A stretch of 64,000 bases of DNA from Erythrobacter colymbi (GTDB taxonomy: Bacteria; Pseudomonadota; Alphaproteobacteria; Sphingomonadales; Sphingomonadaceae): contig NZ_MUYK01000007.1 of NCBI RefSeq assembly GCF_002155685.1, positions 36,932 to 100,931 of the forward strand. Direction: 5' to 3'. The first letter of the stretch is position 1; the number at the start of each line of letters is the position of its first letter. The notes beneath the pieces are model-generated. The model searched no databases, was not told the DNA's origin, and was given only the letters and a program-made list of their open reading frames with translations. Positions 53,322-62,503 of the stretch are shown here, one piece after another. A program made the position numbers and the translations under genes.

Positions 53322-54173
53322 ATGTCCAGCACCGTCTCGCCGCTTGAAGACACTCAGCAGCCCGGCCTTGAAGCGGAGCTCGAGCCCAAGCCCGATTACG
53401 AGCCCCGCTATCCAGGCTCCGGGCGGCTCCAAGGCAAAGTCGCGATCGTCACCGGCGGCGACAGCGGCATCGGCCGCGCGGTCGCGGTGCTGTTCGCGCG
53501 CGAGGGCGCGGACGTTGTGATTTCGCATCTCGATGAAGAGGAAGATGCGATGGCCACCGCCGAAATGGTCGAGGACGAAGGCGCGCGCGCCGTCACCATC
53601 GCGGGCGACATCGGCGAGCGCGATCATTGCAAGGAGATCGTCGACCTCGCGATCCGCAAGTTCGGCCGCATCGACATTCTGGTGAACAACGCGGGCGAAC
53701 AGCACCCCGAAAAGGACGTGACCGGGATCAGCAAGAAGCAGCTCAAGCGCACCTTCCAGACCAATGTCTTCGGCATGTTCTACATGGTGCAGGCGGCGAT
53801 GCCCTACCTCGGCAAGGGCGCGGCGATCATCAACTGCACCTCGGTGACGATGTACCAGGGCGCCGAGGAGCTGCTGGACTATTCCGCGACCAAGGGGGCG
53901 ATCACCGCCTTCACCCGCTCGCTCTCGCAGAACCTTGCGGGCAAGGGCATCCGCGTGAACGGCGTCGCGCCCGGGCCGATTTGGACGCCGCTCAACCCGA
54001 TGGGCGGGGCGAGCAAAGAGAAGCTCGCGACCTTCGGCGAGGACACCCCGATGGGCCGCCCCGGCCAGCCGAACGAGGTCGCGCCCAGCTTCCTGTTCCT
54101 TGCCTGCGAGGATTCGAGCTACATGACCGGGCAGGTGCTGCATCCCAATGGCGGGATCATCACGGGCAGCTGA
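53322..54173 (+). CDS. SDR family oxidoreductase (YhdG/GspA-like stress SDR)
   Basis: 283 residues. NAD(P)-binding TGGDSGIGRAVAVLFAREG, the substrate Asn NNAGEQHP, and the catalytic YSATKGAIT (Tyr-x3-Lys). The N-terminal extension (residues 1-35, DTQQPGLEAELEPKPDYE) and GPIWTPLNP are typical of the stress-induced SDR group in which the 3-oxoacyl or glucose/ribitol dehydrogenase annotation is often used. SemiSWEET follows 3 bp later. The substrate is not known. Confidence 0.87.
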   Translation: MSSTVSPLEDTQQPGLEAELEPKPDYEPRYPGSGRLQGKVAIVTGGDSGIGRAVAVLFAREGADVVISHLDEEEDAMATAEMVEDEGARAVTIAGDIGERDHCKEIVDLAIRKFGRIDILVNNAGEQHPEKDVTGISKKQLKRTFQTNVFGMFYMVQAAMPYLGKGAAIINCTSVTMYQGAEELLDYSATKGAITAFTRSLSQNLAGKGIRVNGVAPGPIWTPLNPMGGASKEKLATFGEDTPMGRPGQPNEVAPSFLFLACEDSSYMTGQVLHPNGGIITGS

Positions 54174-54176
54174 GGC

Positions 54177-54479
54177 ATGGCGATCGACTGGATCACCGTC
54201 GTGGGCACCATCGGTGCCTGCGCCTCGGTTGCGAGCTTCACGCCGCAGGCCTGGAAGATCATCCGCGGACGCTCGACCGAGGGGCTCTCGCTCGCCATGT
54301 TCGCGCTGACCTGCCTCGCCTTCGCGGCGTGGACGACCTTCGGGCTGCTGCAGGGGGAATGGACACTGATCGTGCCCAACGCGATCTGCCTCGTCTTCGC
54401 GCTGTTCATCCTCGGGATGATTGCCTTGCCTTCGCGCAAGACGGCGGAGGTCGCCGAGGCGCTCGATCCGGAAAGCTGA
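54177..54479 (+). CDS. SemiSWEET (PQ-loop) sugar transporter
   Basis: 100 residues with three transmembrane helices; SemiSWEETs dimerise to form a sugar pore. Signature: SFTPQAWKIIRGRSTEGLS (PQ loop in helix 1, then a conserved STEGLS) and a closing LFILGMIALP. It starts 3 bp after the SDR stop and is probably cotranscribed. Confidence 0.92.
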   Translation: MAIDWITVVGTIGACASVASFTPQAWKIIRGRSTEGLSLAMFALTCLAFAAWTTFGLLQGEWTLIVPNAICLVFALFILGMIALPSRKTAEVAEALDPES

Positions 54480-54492
54480 GAGGAAGAGAAAG

Positions 54493-54525
54493 GGCGGCCC
54501 CGCCACGGGGGCGGAGCGGGGCCGC
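54493..54525 (-). terminator. terminator of the PRC-barrel gene
   Basis: An 11-bp perfect stem GGCGGCCCCGC / GCGGGGCCGCC with an 11-nt loop is followed on the minus strand by CTTTCTCTT. It is 12 bp past the PRC-barrel stop and may also stop plus-strand readthrough from the SemiSWEET gene. Confidence 0.75.
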
Positions 54526-54537
54526 CTACGCCGTGCC

Positions 54538-54903
54538 TCAGTAGGCGACGCCGTAATAGGAATAGACCTGGCTGTTGTAGGCCTGGTCATATTCGGGTTC
54601 GTTGTTGTTGTCGGCGTAGCGCGGGGCGTCCTCGAGAATATCCTTGTCGAGATCGACCACATAGCCGCCATGATCGGTGCTGTAGGTCAGCATCGACCAC
54701 GGGATCGGGTAGTAATCGGCGCCGATGCCGAGAAACCCGCCGAACTGCATCACGGCGTATTCTGCCTTGCCCGAACGCTTGTCGACCATGAAGTTGGTGA
54801 TCGAGCCAAGCCGTTCGCCATCCATGTCGTAGACGGCGGTGCCTTCGACCTTGTTCGAGGCGATCAGCTCGCTCGTTTCGTCAGTGTTGATTGCGTCAGC
54901 CAT
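54538..54903 (-). CDS. PRC-barrel domain protein
   Basis: 121 residues. The PRC barrel (about 15-85) is seen: NKVEGTAVYDMDGERLGSITNF, AVMQFGGFLGIGADYYPIPWSML. A Tyr-rich acidic tail follows (NNNEPEYDQAYNSQVYSYYGVAY). Such single PRC-barrel proteins are widespread in sphingomonad stress regions with no defined role. AGGAGGAACAAGCG before the ATG is a strong ribosome site. Confidence 0.9.
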   Translation of the reverse strand: MADAINTDETSELIASNKVEGTAVYDMDGERLGSITNFMVDKRSGKAEYAVMQFGGFLGIGADYYPIPWSMLTYSTDHGGYVVDLDKDILEDAPRYADNNNEPEYDQAYNSQVYSYYGVAY

Positions 54904-55025
54904 CGCTTGTTCCTCCTGTGATGGGCGAGGAGGAGGCTGGGGGAGGGCGGCCCTTGCGGCCCTCACATAGGTCAGACGCCGCCCGGCAGGGGGGCGAGCC
55001 GCCCCGCATCTGCGGTGGAGCCGCC

Positions 55026-55208
55026 TCAGCCCTTCCGCTCGGGCAGTGTCTTGCGTTTGGTCGCGGCAAGCTCCTCAAGCTCGCTTTCGGTCATAGAGGC
55101 TTCCATGTCCTTCGATGCGCCCTTGAGCATCGACTTGGGTTGCTCCCCGCGCTTGGCGGCGAGCGCGGCGCCGGCGGCTTTCTGCTGGGCTTTGGATCGG
55201 GCGGGCAT
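55026..55208 (-). CDS. DUF3008 small protein
   Basis: 60 residues beginning MPARSKAQQKAAGAALAAKR and containing KSMLKGASKDMEASMTESELEELA, the DUF3008 pattern (short, highly charged, probably helical). The function is unknown; it is often found near stress and DNA-protection genes. The longer upstream frame is not family-like. Confidence 0.85.
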   Translation of the reverse strand: MPARSKAQQKAAGAALAAKRGEQPKSMLKGASKDMEASMTESELEELAATKRKTLPERKG

Positions 55209-55317
55209 GGCGCGGCTCCTGCTGCGGCGGGGCTGAAGTGCCCTCGTCGCAACCTGAGCCGCGCGCGGCTGCCTTGCCATAACGCAAGTCAGCCACCTGC
55301 GGGGCGGGCGTGCCCCG

Positions 55318-57309
55318 TCAGATGTTGATGCTGGTCGGGATCTGGCTCGGCTGGAGATAGGGGTAGGGCCGCAGCCGGTTGGCGTTGCGCGCGGCGATGC
55401 GCGCATCGATGCTGGCAAGGTGCGTCTGGAACTGCACCAGCGGGCCTTCCGGCCCCGTCACCTGCGGATCGGCGAACCACGGCGCATAGGGCTCATTGGT
55501 GCTGCGATAGTCGCCGAGCGGCCGGTAATGCAGCGAGCCGAGCAGCTCGAGCACGTTCAACTGCTCCAGCGCCAGCGCCATCGGCGGCATCATAGCGAGC
55601 CACCCGGCCTTGTCCTGCCCGCCCTGCGAGGCAGGCGCGCTCTGCCAGCCCGCACCGGTCACCGCCGGGGCAAAGGCCATGATGTCCTTCTGCGGGAAGT
55701 TGACCGCCGCGTGCTGCGCGCTCGCGGTGAACATGATCATGGTGCAGGCATCGACCAGCGCCTTGACGCTGTCGATCGGGCCGAAGCCCTTGATCTTCGC
55801 CTCGCCCGACACGCAGGCCGCCCATGCGGCGAGCTCGGTATCGCCGCGCACATCGGCATCGCTGGCGTAGTAGAGGCCGATGTAGCTCTTCGCCCAGGCG
55901 TGGATCGCGTCCCACACCAGCAGGCCATCGTCGCGATAGGGGAAGTCTGCGAGGGCCGAGCCCGGCCCGACCCCGCGCGCGGCGAGGTCGTGGGGGAGCA
56001 TCTTGGCGGTGAAATCGAAATCGAGCCGCGCCGCCGCCGCCAGTTCCTGCGTCGAATGGATCGTGCCGGCAAAGATGTGGTCGATTGGCCCGTTGCTGGC
56101 GATCAGCGAGGTCGCCGCGGCCTCGTTAATGAACAGCGTGCCCTCGAAATGCGGCACCAGCAGCGCCCAGACCGGGTGGACGGTCGCGAGGTGGCGGTGG
56201 GTCGCCATCGCCACGCCCTCGATCACCAGATGGGTGCGCGCAAGGTGGGCGACGAGTTCGTGGTAATTGCCGTCGGCCACCTGCACGACGAGCTTCGCCA
56301 TCTCCCAGCCCCACAGATCGTCGGCGACCGGGGAGGGGGTGAAGATCGGCCATTCCTCGGGATCCTGTCCGCACTGGATCGCGACCGGCACAAGGCTCGA
56401 TCCGCCCGGCGGCACCGCGAAAAGCGCCAGCGGCTGCCACGAATACTTGGCGAGCCCGCCCCAGCTGCCGTCTTCCAACGCGGCGAGCACGGCATAGTCG
56501 AGCATGAAGAGCCGCCCTTCCGCCAGCGCATCGGCGAGCGTGTCGCCATTCACGACCGCGCCATATTGGGCCTCGGTCAGCGGGAAGTTGGCGGGCAGCG
56601 TGTCGCCCACGGCCGCGATCAGCATCGCGTTCGGCCCCTGCACCCGCAGCGCCGCGAACAGCGCGTCGTCCTGGAAGGTCCACGCGATCCCCGGCAACGG
56701 CAGGGTGTCGAACAGCGCGCGGTAAGCGTCGAGGCTCGCAGGCAGCGCCGAGCCGAGGCCGTGCGCGTCATCGATCTTCATCAGCTCCTCGAGCCGCGCC
56801 TTGTGCGCCTTGAGCGTCGCGATGCGGGTGTCGTATTCGGCCCGCGCGACCGCCGTTTCCAGATCCTGAACCAGGTGGCCGAGGAAGCTCTCGTGCGGCT
56901 GGGCCGGCACGGCAGCGGGCGCGACCAGCGCGGCGGTCGAGGCTTCGATCGCGTCGCACTCTGCCAGCATCGCCTCATACTTGGCGCGCGGGGAATCGAG
57001 TTCGCCGCGATCCACCCCGCCAAGCTTCACGGCGAGCGCATTGCGAACGATCTTGAGGCTGATCCCGATCAGGAGGCCCCACCACTGGAGCGTCGGCAGA
57101 TTGTCGAGCGGGACCGACTTTGCGAGCGGCACACCCGGCAAGGTCGCGACATTGTCGTCCCACACATAGGTCAGCTGGCTCGCCGCCAGCTGCGCCGCAC
57201 GCGCGGCCTGCTGCGCGGGCGTATCGTTCTGCGGCAGGCTCGGGTCCGCCGGCGGCACCGGAGCGCACAGGGTTTCGGCGTGGGGGACGACGGGGTTCAG
57301 AAAGCTCAT
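55318..57309 (-). CDS. bacterial lipoxygenase
   Basis: 663 residues from MSFLNPVVP. Lipoxygenases insert O2 into polyunsaturated fatty acids at a mononuclear iron. The catalytic domain is complete: the first two His ligands in HELVAHLARTHLVIEG (H-x4-H), the third His and Asn in SAQHAAVNFPQ (H-x3-N), and the C-terminal carboxylate ligand in PTSINI. The N-terminal PLAT barrel is short or absent, as in many bacterial forms. No signal peptide was seen, so it is probably cytosolic unless exported another way. The lineage is not known to make much polyunsaturated fat, so the substrate is open. Confidence 0.92.
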   Translation of the reverse strand: MSFLNPVVPHAETLCAPVPPADPSLPQNDTPAQQAARAAQLAASQLTYVWDDNVATLPGVPLAKSVPLDNLPTLQWWGLLIGISLKIVRNALAVKLGGVDRGELDSPRAKYEAMLAECDAIEASTAALVAPAAVPAQPHESFLGHLVQDLETAVARAEYDTRIATLKAHKARLEELMKIDDAHGLGSALPASLDAYRALFDTLPLPGIAWTFQDDALFAALRVQGPNAMLIAAVGDTLPANFPLTEAQYGAVVNGDTLADALAEGRLFMLDYAVLAALEDGSWGGLAKYSWQPLALFAVPPGGSSLVPVAIQCGQDPEEWPIFTPSPVADDLWGWEMAKLVVQVADGNYHELVAHLARTHLVIEGVAMATHRHLATVHPVWALLVPHFEGTLFINEAAATSLIASNGPIDHIFAGTIHSTQELAAAARLDFDFTAKMLPHDLAARGVGPGSALADFPYRDDGLLVWDAIHAWAKSYIGLYYASDADVRGDTELAAWAACVSGEAKIKGFGPIDSVKALVDACTMIMFTASAQHAAVNFPQKDIMAFAPAVTGAGWQSAPASQGGQDKAGWLAMMPPMALALEQLNVLELLGSLHYRPLGDYRSTNEPYAPWFADPQVTGPEGPLVQFQTHLASIDARIAARNANRLRPYPYLQPSQIPTSINI

Positions 57310-57604
57310 GACAGGCGCTCCTCGGGGATGTCCCGGGGGCATATCGCAAGAGCGGTTAAAACTCCGTCAGCCGTGGTTAACGCGGGGCGCGGTGCTCCAC
57401 GCGAACAGCGATCCTGCATCGAAGCCGTCCCTGTGACGATCAGTCGTGGGTCGCACGGTTTGTCGGGTCGGCCAAATTGGCCTGACCCCATCACCATCAG
57501 GGCGATCAAACCCTTTCAGGTGTACCACCTTGTGTACCACTGGGGCGCACAGGAGACAGACATGAGCACTAGGTACTGGATATTCCCGTGTTTTACGGGA
57601 GTTT

Positions 57605-57695
57605 TGGCGGAGACGGAGGGATTCGAACCCTCGGTACCCTGATAGAGTACGGTTCCTTAGCAGGGAACTGGTTTCAGCCACTCACCCACGTCTCC
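57605..57695 (-). tRNA. tRNA-Ser (anticodon GCT)
   Basis: Acceptor arms GGAGACG / CGTCTCC pair; the 3' CCA is encoded (TGG at 57605-57607 on the plus strand). The anticodon stem GTTCC / GGAAC surrounds CT-GCT-AA. The T loop GTTCGAAT is canonical and there is a long variable arm (GTACTCTATCAGGGTAC), as expected for serine. Confidence 0.95.
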
Positions 57696-57949
57696 GGGTC
57701 TCAGCTTGGGCTGTAGGGGCGGCGCTATAGTCGGCCCTTGGGCGGGCGGCAAGGTGGGTTGGCGAAAAAACCGCGCGGCCCCCGTTCCTGTCCCGGTTCG
57801 GGAGGCGTTCAGGCTCGGACCGATAGCTCTGCCACGGTTCGTCGCAAATCGGATTCGCCTCGGCGACGGGGAGTTGCCCGAAGCGCGCGAAGGGATTCTC
57901 CTCCCATCCGCAGAAATGCGGGGGCTGACACGAGGCTGCGAAAGGTCGC

Positions 57950-58768
57950 ATGATGAGCACTATGATCGCCCGTTTCCCTGATCTCGGCCGCCGCATGGCG
58001 GGCCTGGCGCTGGGCGTCCTGGCCGCGCTGTCGCTGAGCGCGCCGGCCTTCGCGCAGTCGCAGGACCTCGAGACCTTCGACCCCGATTCCTACAACCAGC
58101 AGAGCGGCGGGATCGATGCCGATCTCGCCACCCCGCAGGCACCTCCGGCCAATGCCCCCGCCGAGGCGCCGCCCGCCGAGGCCACGGTCGATGCGACCTT
58201 CGGCGACTACGCCGCGCCGCCCGCGGCCGAGACCGCACCGCCGGTTGCCACTACCACAACGACGACCACGCCCGTTGCCACCGCCGAGACCTATGGCGAG
58301 GACGACCTCATCGGCGCGGCCGAGGGCGTGTTCGGCAAGGGCGCGGAAGGCCTCGCCAAGCTGATCGAGGATCTCCTCAAGAAGCAGGGCGAGCCCAACG
58401 GCTACATCGTCGGGCGCGAGGCGGGTGGGGCGTTCATCGTCGGTGCGCGCTATGGCTCGGGCACGCTGCACCACAAGGTCGAAGGCGAGCAGAAGGTCTA
58501 CTGGACCGGCCCTTCGATCGGCTTCGATGCGGGCGCGAACGCGGGCAACACCTTCGTGCTGGTCTACAATCTCTACGACACCGAGGACCTGTTCAAGCGC
58601 TTCCCCGCGGGCGAGGGGCAGGCGTACTTCGTCGGCGGCCTGACCGCGAGCTACCTGCGCCGCGGCGATGTGGTGCTGATCCCGATCCGGGTCGGCGCGG
58701 GGCTGCGGCTCGGGATCAACGCGGGCTACATGAAGTTCTCCAAGGAACAGAAGTGGGTTCCGTTCTGA
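57950..58768 (+). CDS. DUF1134 (EipA-type) envelope protein
   Basis: 272 residues; alternative ATG at 57962. A signal peptide ends PAFAQS, then a Pro/Ala/Thr-rich linker to about 115. The DUF1134 domain (about 130-272) is clear: GYIVGREAGGAFIVGARYGSG and YFVGGLTASYLRRGDVVL. In Brucella and Caulobacter EipA is a small conserved periplasmic beta-barrel needed for envelope integrity. The gene is preceded by a tRNA on the other strand. Confidence 0.92.
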   Translation: MMSTMIARFPDLGRRMAGLALGVLAALSLSAPAFAQSQDLETFDPDSYNQQSGGIDADLATPQAPPANAPAEAPPAEATVDATFGDYAAPPAAETAPPVATTTTTTTPVATAETYGEDDLIGAAEGVFGKGAEGLAKLIEDLLKKQGEPNGYIVGREAGGAFIVGARYGSGTLHHKVEGEQKVYWTGPSIGFDAGANAGNTFVLVYNLYDTEDLFKRFPAGEGQAYFVGGLTASYLRRGDVVLIPIRVGAGLRLGINAGYMKFSKEQKWVPF

Positions 58769-58843
58769 GGCTTTGCGCCTGAACCTGCCGATTTTCGCAG
58801 GCTGCATACGAAAAGCCGGTTGCGATAAGCGCGGGTCGGGGCC

Positions 58844-60034
58844 ATGCGCTCGCGCATGCTTGAACGACTCAGCCAGCAGGCGCCTGACGCCCTTCTCGCC
58901 CTGATCCGCCTCCACGCCGCCGATCCACGCGAGGACAAGATCGACCTCGGCGTCGGCGTCTACCGCACCGAGGACGGCGCGACCCCCGTATTCGCGGCGA
59001 TCAAAGCGGCCGAGCAGGTGCTGCTCGATACGCAGGAGAGCAAGTCCTACCTCGGCCCCGAAGGCGACATGGGCTTCGTCAACGCGCTGATGCCTTATGT
59101 GTTCGGCGCGGGTGATCCCACGTTTGGAGGCCGCATCCAGGGGATGCAGACCCCGGGCGGCACCGGCGCGGTGCGTCTCGCGCTCGGCATGGCGCAGAAG
59201 GCGGGCGTGAAGCGCGTCCACATGGGCGTGCCGAGCTGGCCGAACCACGCGCAGATCCTCGCCGATCTCGGCATGGAGCTGGCGGCCTTCGATCACGCCA
59301 AGGCGGACGGCACCGCCGATCTCGACGCTGTTCTGGCCGCCATCAACGGCGCGGCGGCGGACGAGGCGGTGCTGCTCCACGCCTGCTGCCACAACCCGAC
59401 TGGGATCGACTACACCGCCGACCAGTGGGCCGCGATCGCCGATGCCTTTGCCGCCTCCGGCACCTTCCCGATCATCGATGCCGCCTATCAGGGCCTCGGC
59501 CACGGGATGGAGGAGGACGCCGCCGGCATGCGCGGGGTTCTGGCCAAGGTGCCCGAGGCCTTCATCGCCTATTCCTGCGACAAGAACTTCGGCCAGTACC
59601 GCGACCGCGTCGGCGCCTTCTACGTGCTCGCCGCGGAGGCCGGCGCGCTCGACACCGCCTTCTCCAACGCCAATGCGCTGGCCCGCGCGGCGTGGTCGAT
59701 GCCGCCCGATCACGGCGGCGCGGCGGTGCGGATCGTCCTGCGCGATGCGGGCATGACGAAGCAGTGGCTGGCCGAGCTCGACACCATGCGCGCGCGGATG
59801 CGGCAGGTGCGCGATGCACTCGCCGCGGCGGGTAGTGCGGGCCGCATCGACCTGACCCCGCTCGGCCACCAGAACGGCCTGTTCTCGATGCTGCCGGTCA
59901 CCAAGGAGGAGGTTGCCCAGCTGCGCGAGGATCACGGCATCTACATGGCCGCCTCGGGCCGCATCAACATCGCCGGGCTGACGCCGGGCAACCTGCCCAA
60001 GTTCATCGCCGCGCTGGCGGCGGTGGCGCAGTAA
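58844..60034 (+). CDS. aromatic amino acid aminotransferase (class I, TyrB/AspC-like)
   Basis: 396 residues; a second ATG (MLERLSQQ) is at 58856. PLP-dependent transfer of an amino group between aromatic amino acids or aspartate and 2-oxoglutarate. Key parts: the GIDLGVGVYRTEDG start region, HNPTGIDYT, DAAYQGLGHG, and the PLP-Lys in SCDKNFGQYRDRVG. Residues such as the final Arg in INIAGLTPGN match the family. Not obviously operonic. Confidence 0.9.
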   Translation: MRSRMLERLSQQAPDALLALIRLHAADPREDKIDLGVGVYRTEDGATPVFAAIKAAEQVLLDTQESKSYLGPEGDMGFVNALMPYVFGAGDPTFGGRIQGMQTPGGTGAVRLALGMAQKAGVKRVHMGVPSWPNHAQILADLGMELAAFDHAKADGTADLDAVLAAINGAAADEAVLLHACCHNPTGIDYTADQWAAIADAFAASGTFPIIDAAYQGLGHGMEEDAAGMRGVLAKVPEAFIAYSCDKNFGQYRDRVGAFYVLAAEAGALDTAFSNANALARAAWSMPPDHGGAAVRIVLRDAGMTKQWLAELDTMRARMRQVRDALAAAGSAGRIDLTPLGHQNGLFSMLPVTKEEVAQLREDHGIYMAASGRINIAGLTPGNLPKFIAALAAVAQ

Positions 60035-60044
60035 GGCCGCTCCC

Positions 60045-60593
60045 GTGCTCAACCGCCAGCCCATGCTGGAGGGCGAGCACGTCCGCCTGCGCCCCCTGCG
60101 CGCAGACGATTGGGACGCGCTCTTCGCGGTCGCCTCCGATCCGCTGATCTGGGCGCAGCACCCCGCGCATGACCGCTGGCAGGAGCCGGTGTTCCGCGCC
60201 TTCTTCGACGATGCCCTTGCCAACAGGGGCGCGCTGGCGGTGATCGACCGGGCGAGCGGGGCGATCATCGGCTCCTCGCGCTTTCAGGGGCTGGAGGAGG
60301 CGGGCGGCGGCTCGGTCGAGATCGGCTGGACGTTTCTTGCGCGCTCGCACTGGGGCGGGCGCTACAACCACGAGATGAAGCGTCTGATGCTCGCCCATGC
60401 GCTGGCGAGCGTTGCCGAGGTGCGCTTCCTCGTCGGCGAAACAAACACCCGCTCGCGCACCGCGCTTGAGCGGATCGGCGCGATGCTGACCGACCGGCGC
60501 GAGGAGCGCATCATGGCGGGCGGCGAAATCATCCCGCACCTCACCTACGCGATCACCCGCGAAAGCTTTGCGCGCGGGCCGTTGGCGGTTTGA
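60045..60593 (+). CDS. GNAT family N-acetyltransferase (RimJ/RimL-like)
   Basis: 182 residues from a GTG; an ATG is at 60063. Typical GNAT start VRLRPLRADDWDALF, the SRFQGLEE and VEIGWTFLARSHWGGRYNHEMKRLML (acetyl-CoA-binding region), and TNTRSRTALERIGA. The substrate is unknown. It lies 11 bp after the aminotransferase. Confidence 0.85.
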   Translation: MLNRQPMLEGEHVRLRPLRADDWDALFAVASDPLIWAQHPAHDRWQEPVFRAFFDDALANRGALAVIDRASGAIIGSSRFQGLEEAGGGSVEIGWTFLARSHWGGRYNHEMKRLMLAHALASVAEVRFLVGETNTRSRTALERIGAMLTDRREERIMAGGEIIPHLTYAITRESFARGPLAV

Positions 60594-60687
60594 AGCCTTT
60601 GGGGCCAAAACCGGAACAAACCCCGCTTATTCTCCCCGTCGCTGGCCCGCGATAATTCTCGCCCGAATCGCAAACGGGAGAGCCGCC

Positions 60688-61188
60688 ATGGCCAAGCGCA
60701 AATCCGCCATCGATCACCTCAACAACGGGCGCGAGCCGCATATCGTCCACATGATCCCGCCCGGTGCACCCGGCTTCCGCGAGGCGGCGGGCGGCGCGAT
60801 GGTCGTCTCCTCCCCCGCCGAGGTCGACGCGCTGGTGCGCCGCTTGCGGGAGGGCGAGGTGGCGACGCTCGACGTGGTGCGCGCGGCGCTCGCGCGGCGG
60901 CATGGCGTTGCGGTCGCCTGCCCGGTCTCGACCGCGATCTTCCTCAATATGGCCGCCCGCGCCGCCGAGGAACGCCGCATCATGGGCGTGCCCGAAGAGG
61001 AGCTTACCCCGTGGTGGCGGGTGTTGAAGAAGGGCGGCTTCCTCAACCCCAAGTTCCCCGGCGGCACCGAAGCGCAGCAGGCGCTGCTCGAGGCCGAAGG
61101 CGTGCGCGTCTCGCCGCTCAGGCGCCAACCCGCGGTGTTCGACTTCGCCGAGCGCGCGCCGGCCGATCCGTTCGAGGAGCGGGCCTGA
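60688..61188 (+). CDS. MGMT-like (alkyltransferase-like) family protein
   Basis: 166 residues. The C-terminal half resembles the helix-turn-helix part of the Ada/MGMT family (TPWWRVLKKGGFLN then GGTEAQQALLEAEGV). A canonical PCHR active site is not seen; VACPVSTAI may be its remnant. Such proteins can bind alkylated DNA without repair chemistry, but the match is only moderate by eye. GGGAGA before the ATG supports the start. Confidence 0.65.
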   Translation: MAKRKSAIDHLNNGREPHIVHMIPPGAPGFREAAGGAMVVSSPAEVDALVRRLREGEVATLDVVRAALARRHGVAVACPVSTAIFLNMAARAAEERRIMGVPEEELTPWWRVLKKGGFLNPKFPGGTEAQQALLEAEGVRVSPLRRQPAVFDFAERAPADPFEERA

Positions 61189-61588
61189 GACTTGGTCATT
61201 CGGCGGCGACGCGCGGCAAGAGCGATGCGACAGAGCAGGCCGAAATCATCGGCACGCGCGCCGCTAGGGAGGCGCGGAGCCCATTCGCTTTCGGGAAAAT
61301 GGGCGAGGCAAGGGATTGGCAGAAAGTGGGTGGATTGCTGCGCCAGCCCTCTCCGTCTCCCCGGACTTGATCCGGGGCCCCGCTGCCTTTTTCTCGGTCG
61401 GCAAGCAAAGAAAGCGGGGTCCCGGGTCAAGCCCGGGAAGACGATGTAGAGATGTCCGTATCGGGATCGATGCACGAACCCGCTTCGCGGGAGTGTCGCT
61501 GGCGGCGAGGGTGATGTAGAACGACAGGCGTAGCGCCTGATCCGAGAGAGGCAGACGATTGTGGCTCCTTCAACCAAGGAGTCGAACG
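61189..61588. other. 400-bp region before the IS91-like element
   Basis: It contains the 30-bp imperfect inverted repeat at 61355-61442 and a 15-bp palindrome CAGGCG-TAG-CGCCTG at 61525-61539 that may mark the element's end. An AAGGAG ribosome site at 61576-61581 precedes the recombinase ATG. No gene was recognised. Confidence 0.5.
61355..61442. repeat. alphaproteobacterial imperfect palindromic repeat
   Basis: Arms of about 30 bp (61355-61384 and 61413-61442, cores CCCCGGACTTGATCCGGGGC and CCCGGGTCAAGCCCGGG) match at 26 of 30 positions. This type of intergenic palindrome is common in sphingomonads and neighbouring orders. Confidence 0.7.
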
Positions 61589-62497
61589 ATGAACGAGATT
61601 ATTCCGATTGGGCCGGTCAGCCCGCTTCGCCAGCGGCTGATCGAGGATATGTCACTGCGCCGGTTCGGGCCGGAGACGCAACGCAACTACCAGCGCGATG
61701 TGGGACGGTTCGCGACCTGGCTGGGGCGCTCGCCGCATACCGCGACCGCCGAGGATGTCCGCCGGTTCCAGATTGAGCAACGGGAAGCCGGGGTGCCGGC
61801 GCCGACCATGAACAGCATCGTGGCGGCGCTGCGGTTCCTCTTCACCCACACCCTCGACCGGCCCGATCTTGCACGCAAGCTGGTCCGCACCGCGCACGCT
61901 CGCAAGATCCCGGTGGTGCTGACCCAGAGCGAGGTGAAGCGCCTGCTCGATGCGACCACCAGCCTCAAGCATCAGGCCGCATTGTCGGTCGCCTATGGTG
62001 CGGGTCTGCGCGTCGGCGAGGTCGCGGCGCTCAAGGTGCGCGATATCGACAGCAAGCGCATGCTGCTCAGGATCGAGCGTGGCAAAGGCGGGCGATACCG
62101 CAATGCCATGCTGCCAGAGGGCTTGCTCGTGCTGCTGCGTGACTGGTGGCGCGCGGGGCGTCAGCAGGGTGTGCTCCACGCTGATGGCTGGCTCTTCCCG
62201 GGACGAGGCGCCATGCTGCCGATCAGCACACGCCAGCTCCACCGTGTCGTCGTCGAAGCTGCCGAGGCAGCCGACATCGCCAAGCGGGTAGGACCGCACA
62301 CGCTGCGTCACAGTTTTGCTACGCACCTCCTCGAGGACGGGGTCGATATCCGCGTCATTCAGGCGCTGCTCGGTCATGCCAAGCTGAACACCACCGCCTT
62401 TTACACGCAAGTGGCAACCAAGACGGTGCGCGCCGTGGTCAGCCCGCTTGACCGGCTCGCACTGGCGGCACCGGACAAGGAGGCGCCGAGCGGCTGA
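61589..62497 (+). CDS. tyrosine recombinase of the IS91-type element
   Basis: 302 residues. N-terminal SAM-like domain (SPLRQRLIEDMSLRRFGPETQRNYQRDV) and C-terminal catalytic domain with the conserved Arg in AYGAGLRVGEVAALKV, HTLRHSFATHLLEDG (H-x2-R), LGHAKLNTTAFY with the nucleophile Tyr. It is XerC/D-like in size but found directly before an IS91 transposase, the usual place of the accessory recombinase in this group. Confidence 0.9.
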   Translation: MNEIIPIGPVSPLRQRLIEDMSLRRFGPETQRNYQRDVGRFATWLGRSPHTATAEDVRRFQIEQREAGVPAPTMNSIVAALRFLFTHTLDRPDLARKLVRTAHARKIPVVLTQSEVKRLLDATTSLKHQAALSVAYGAGLRVGEVAALKVRDIDSKRMLLRIERGKGGRYRNAMLPEGLLVLLRDWWRAGRQQGVLHADGWLFPGRGAMLPISTRQLHRVVVEAAEAADIAKRVGPHTLRHSFATHLLEDGVDIRVIQALLGHAKLNTTAFYTQVATKTVRAVVSPLDRLALAAPDKEAPSG

Positions 62498-62503
62498 GGA
62501 CCG

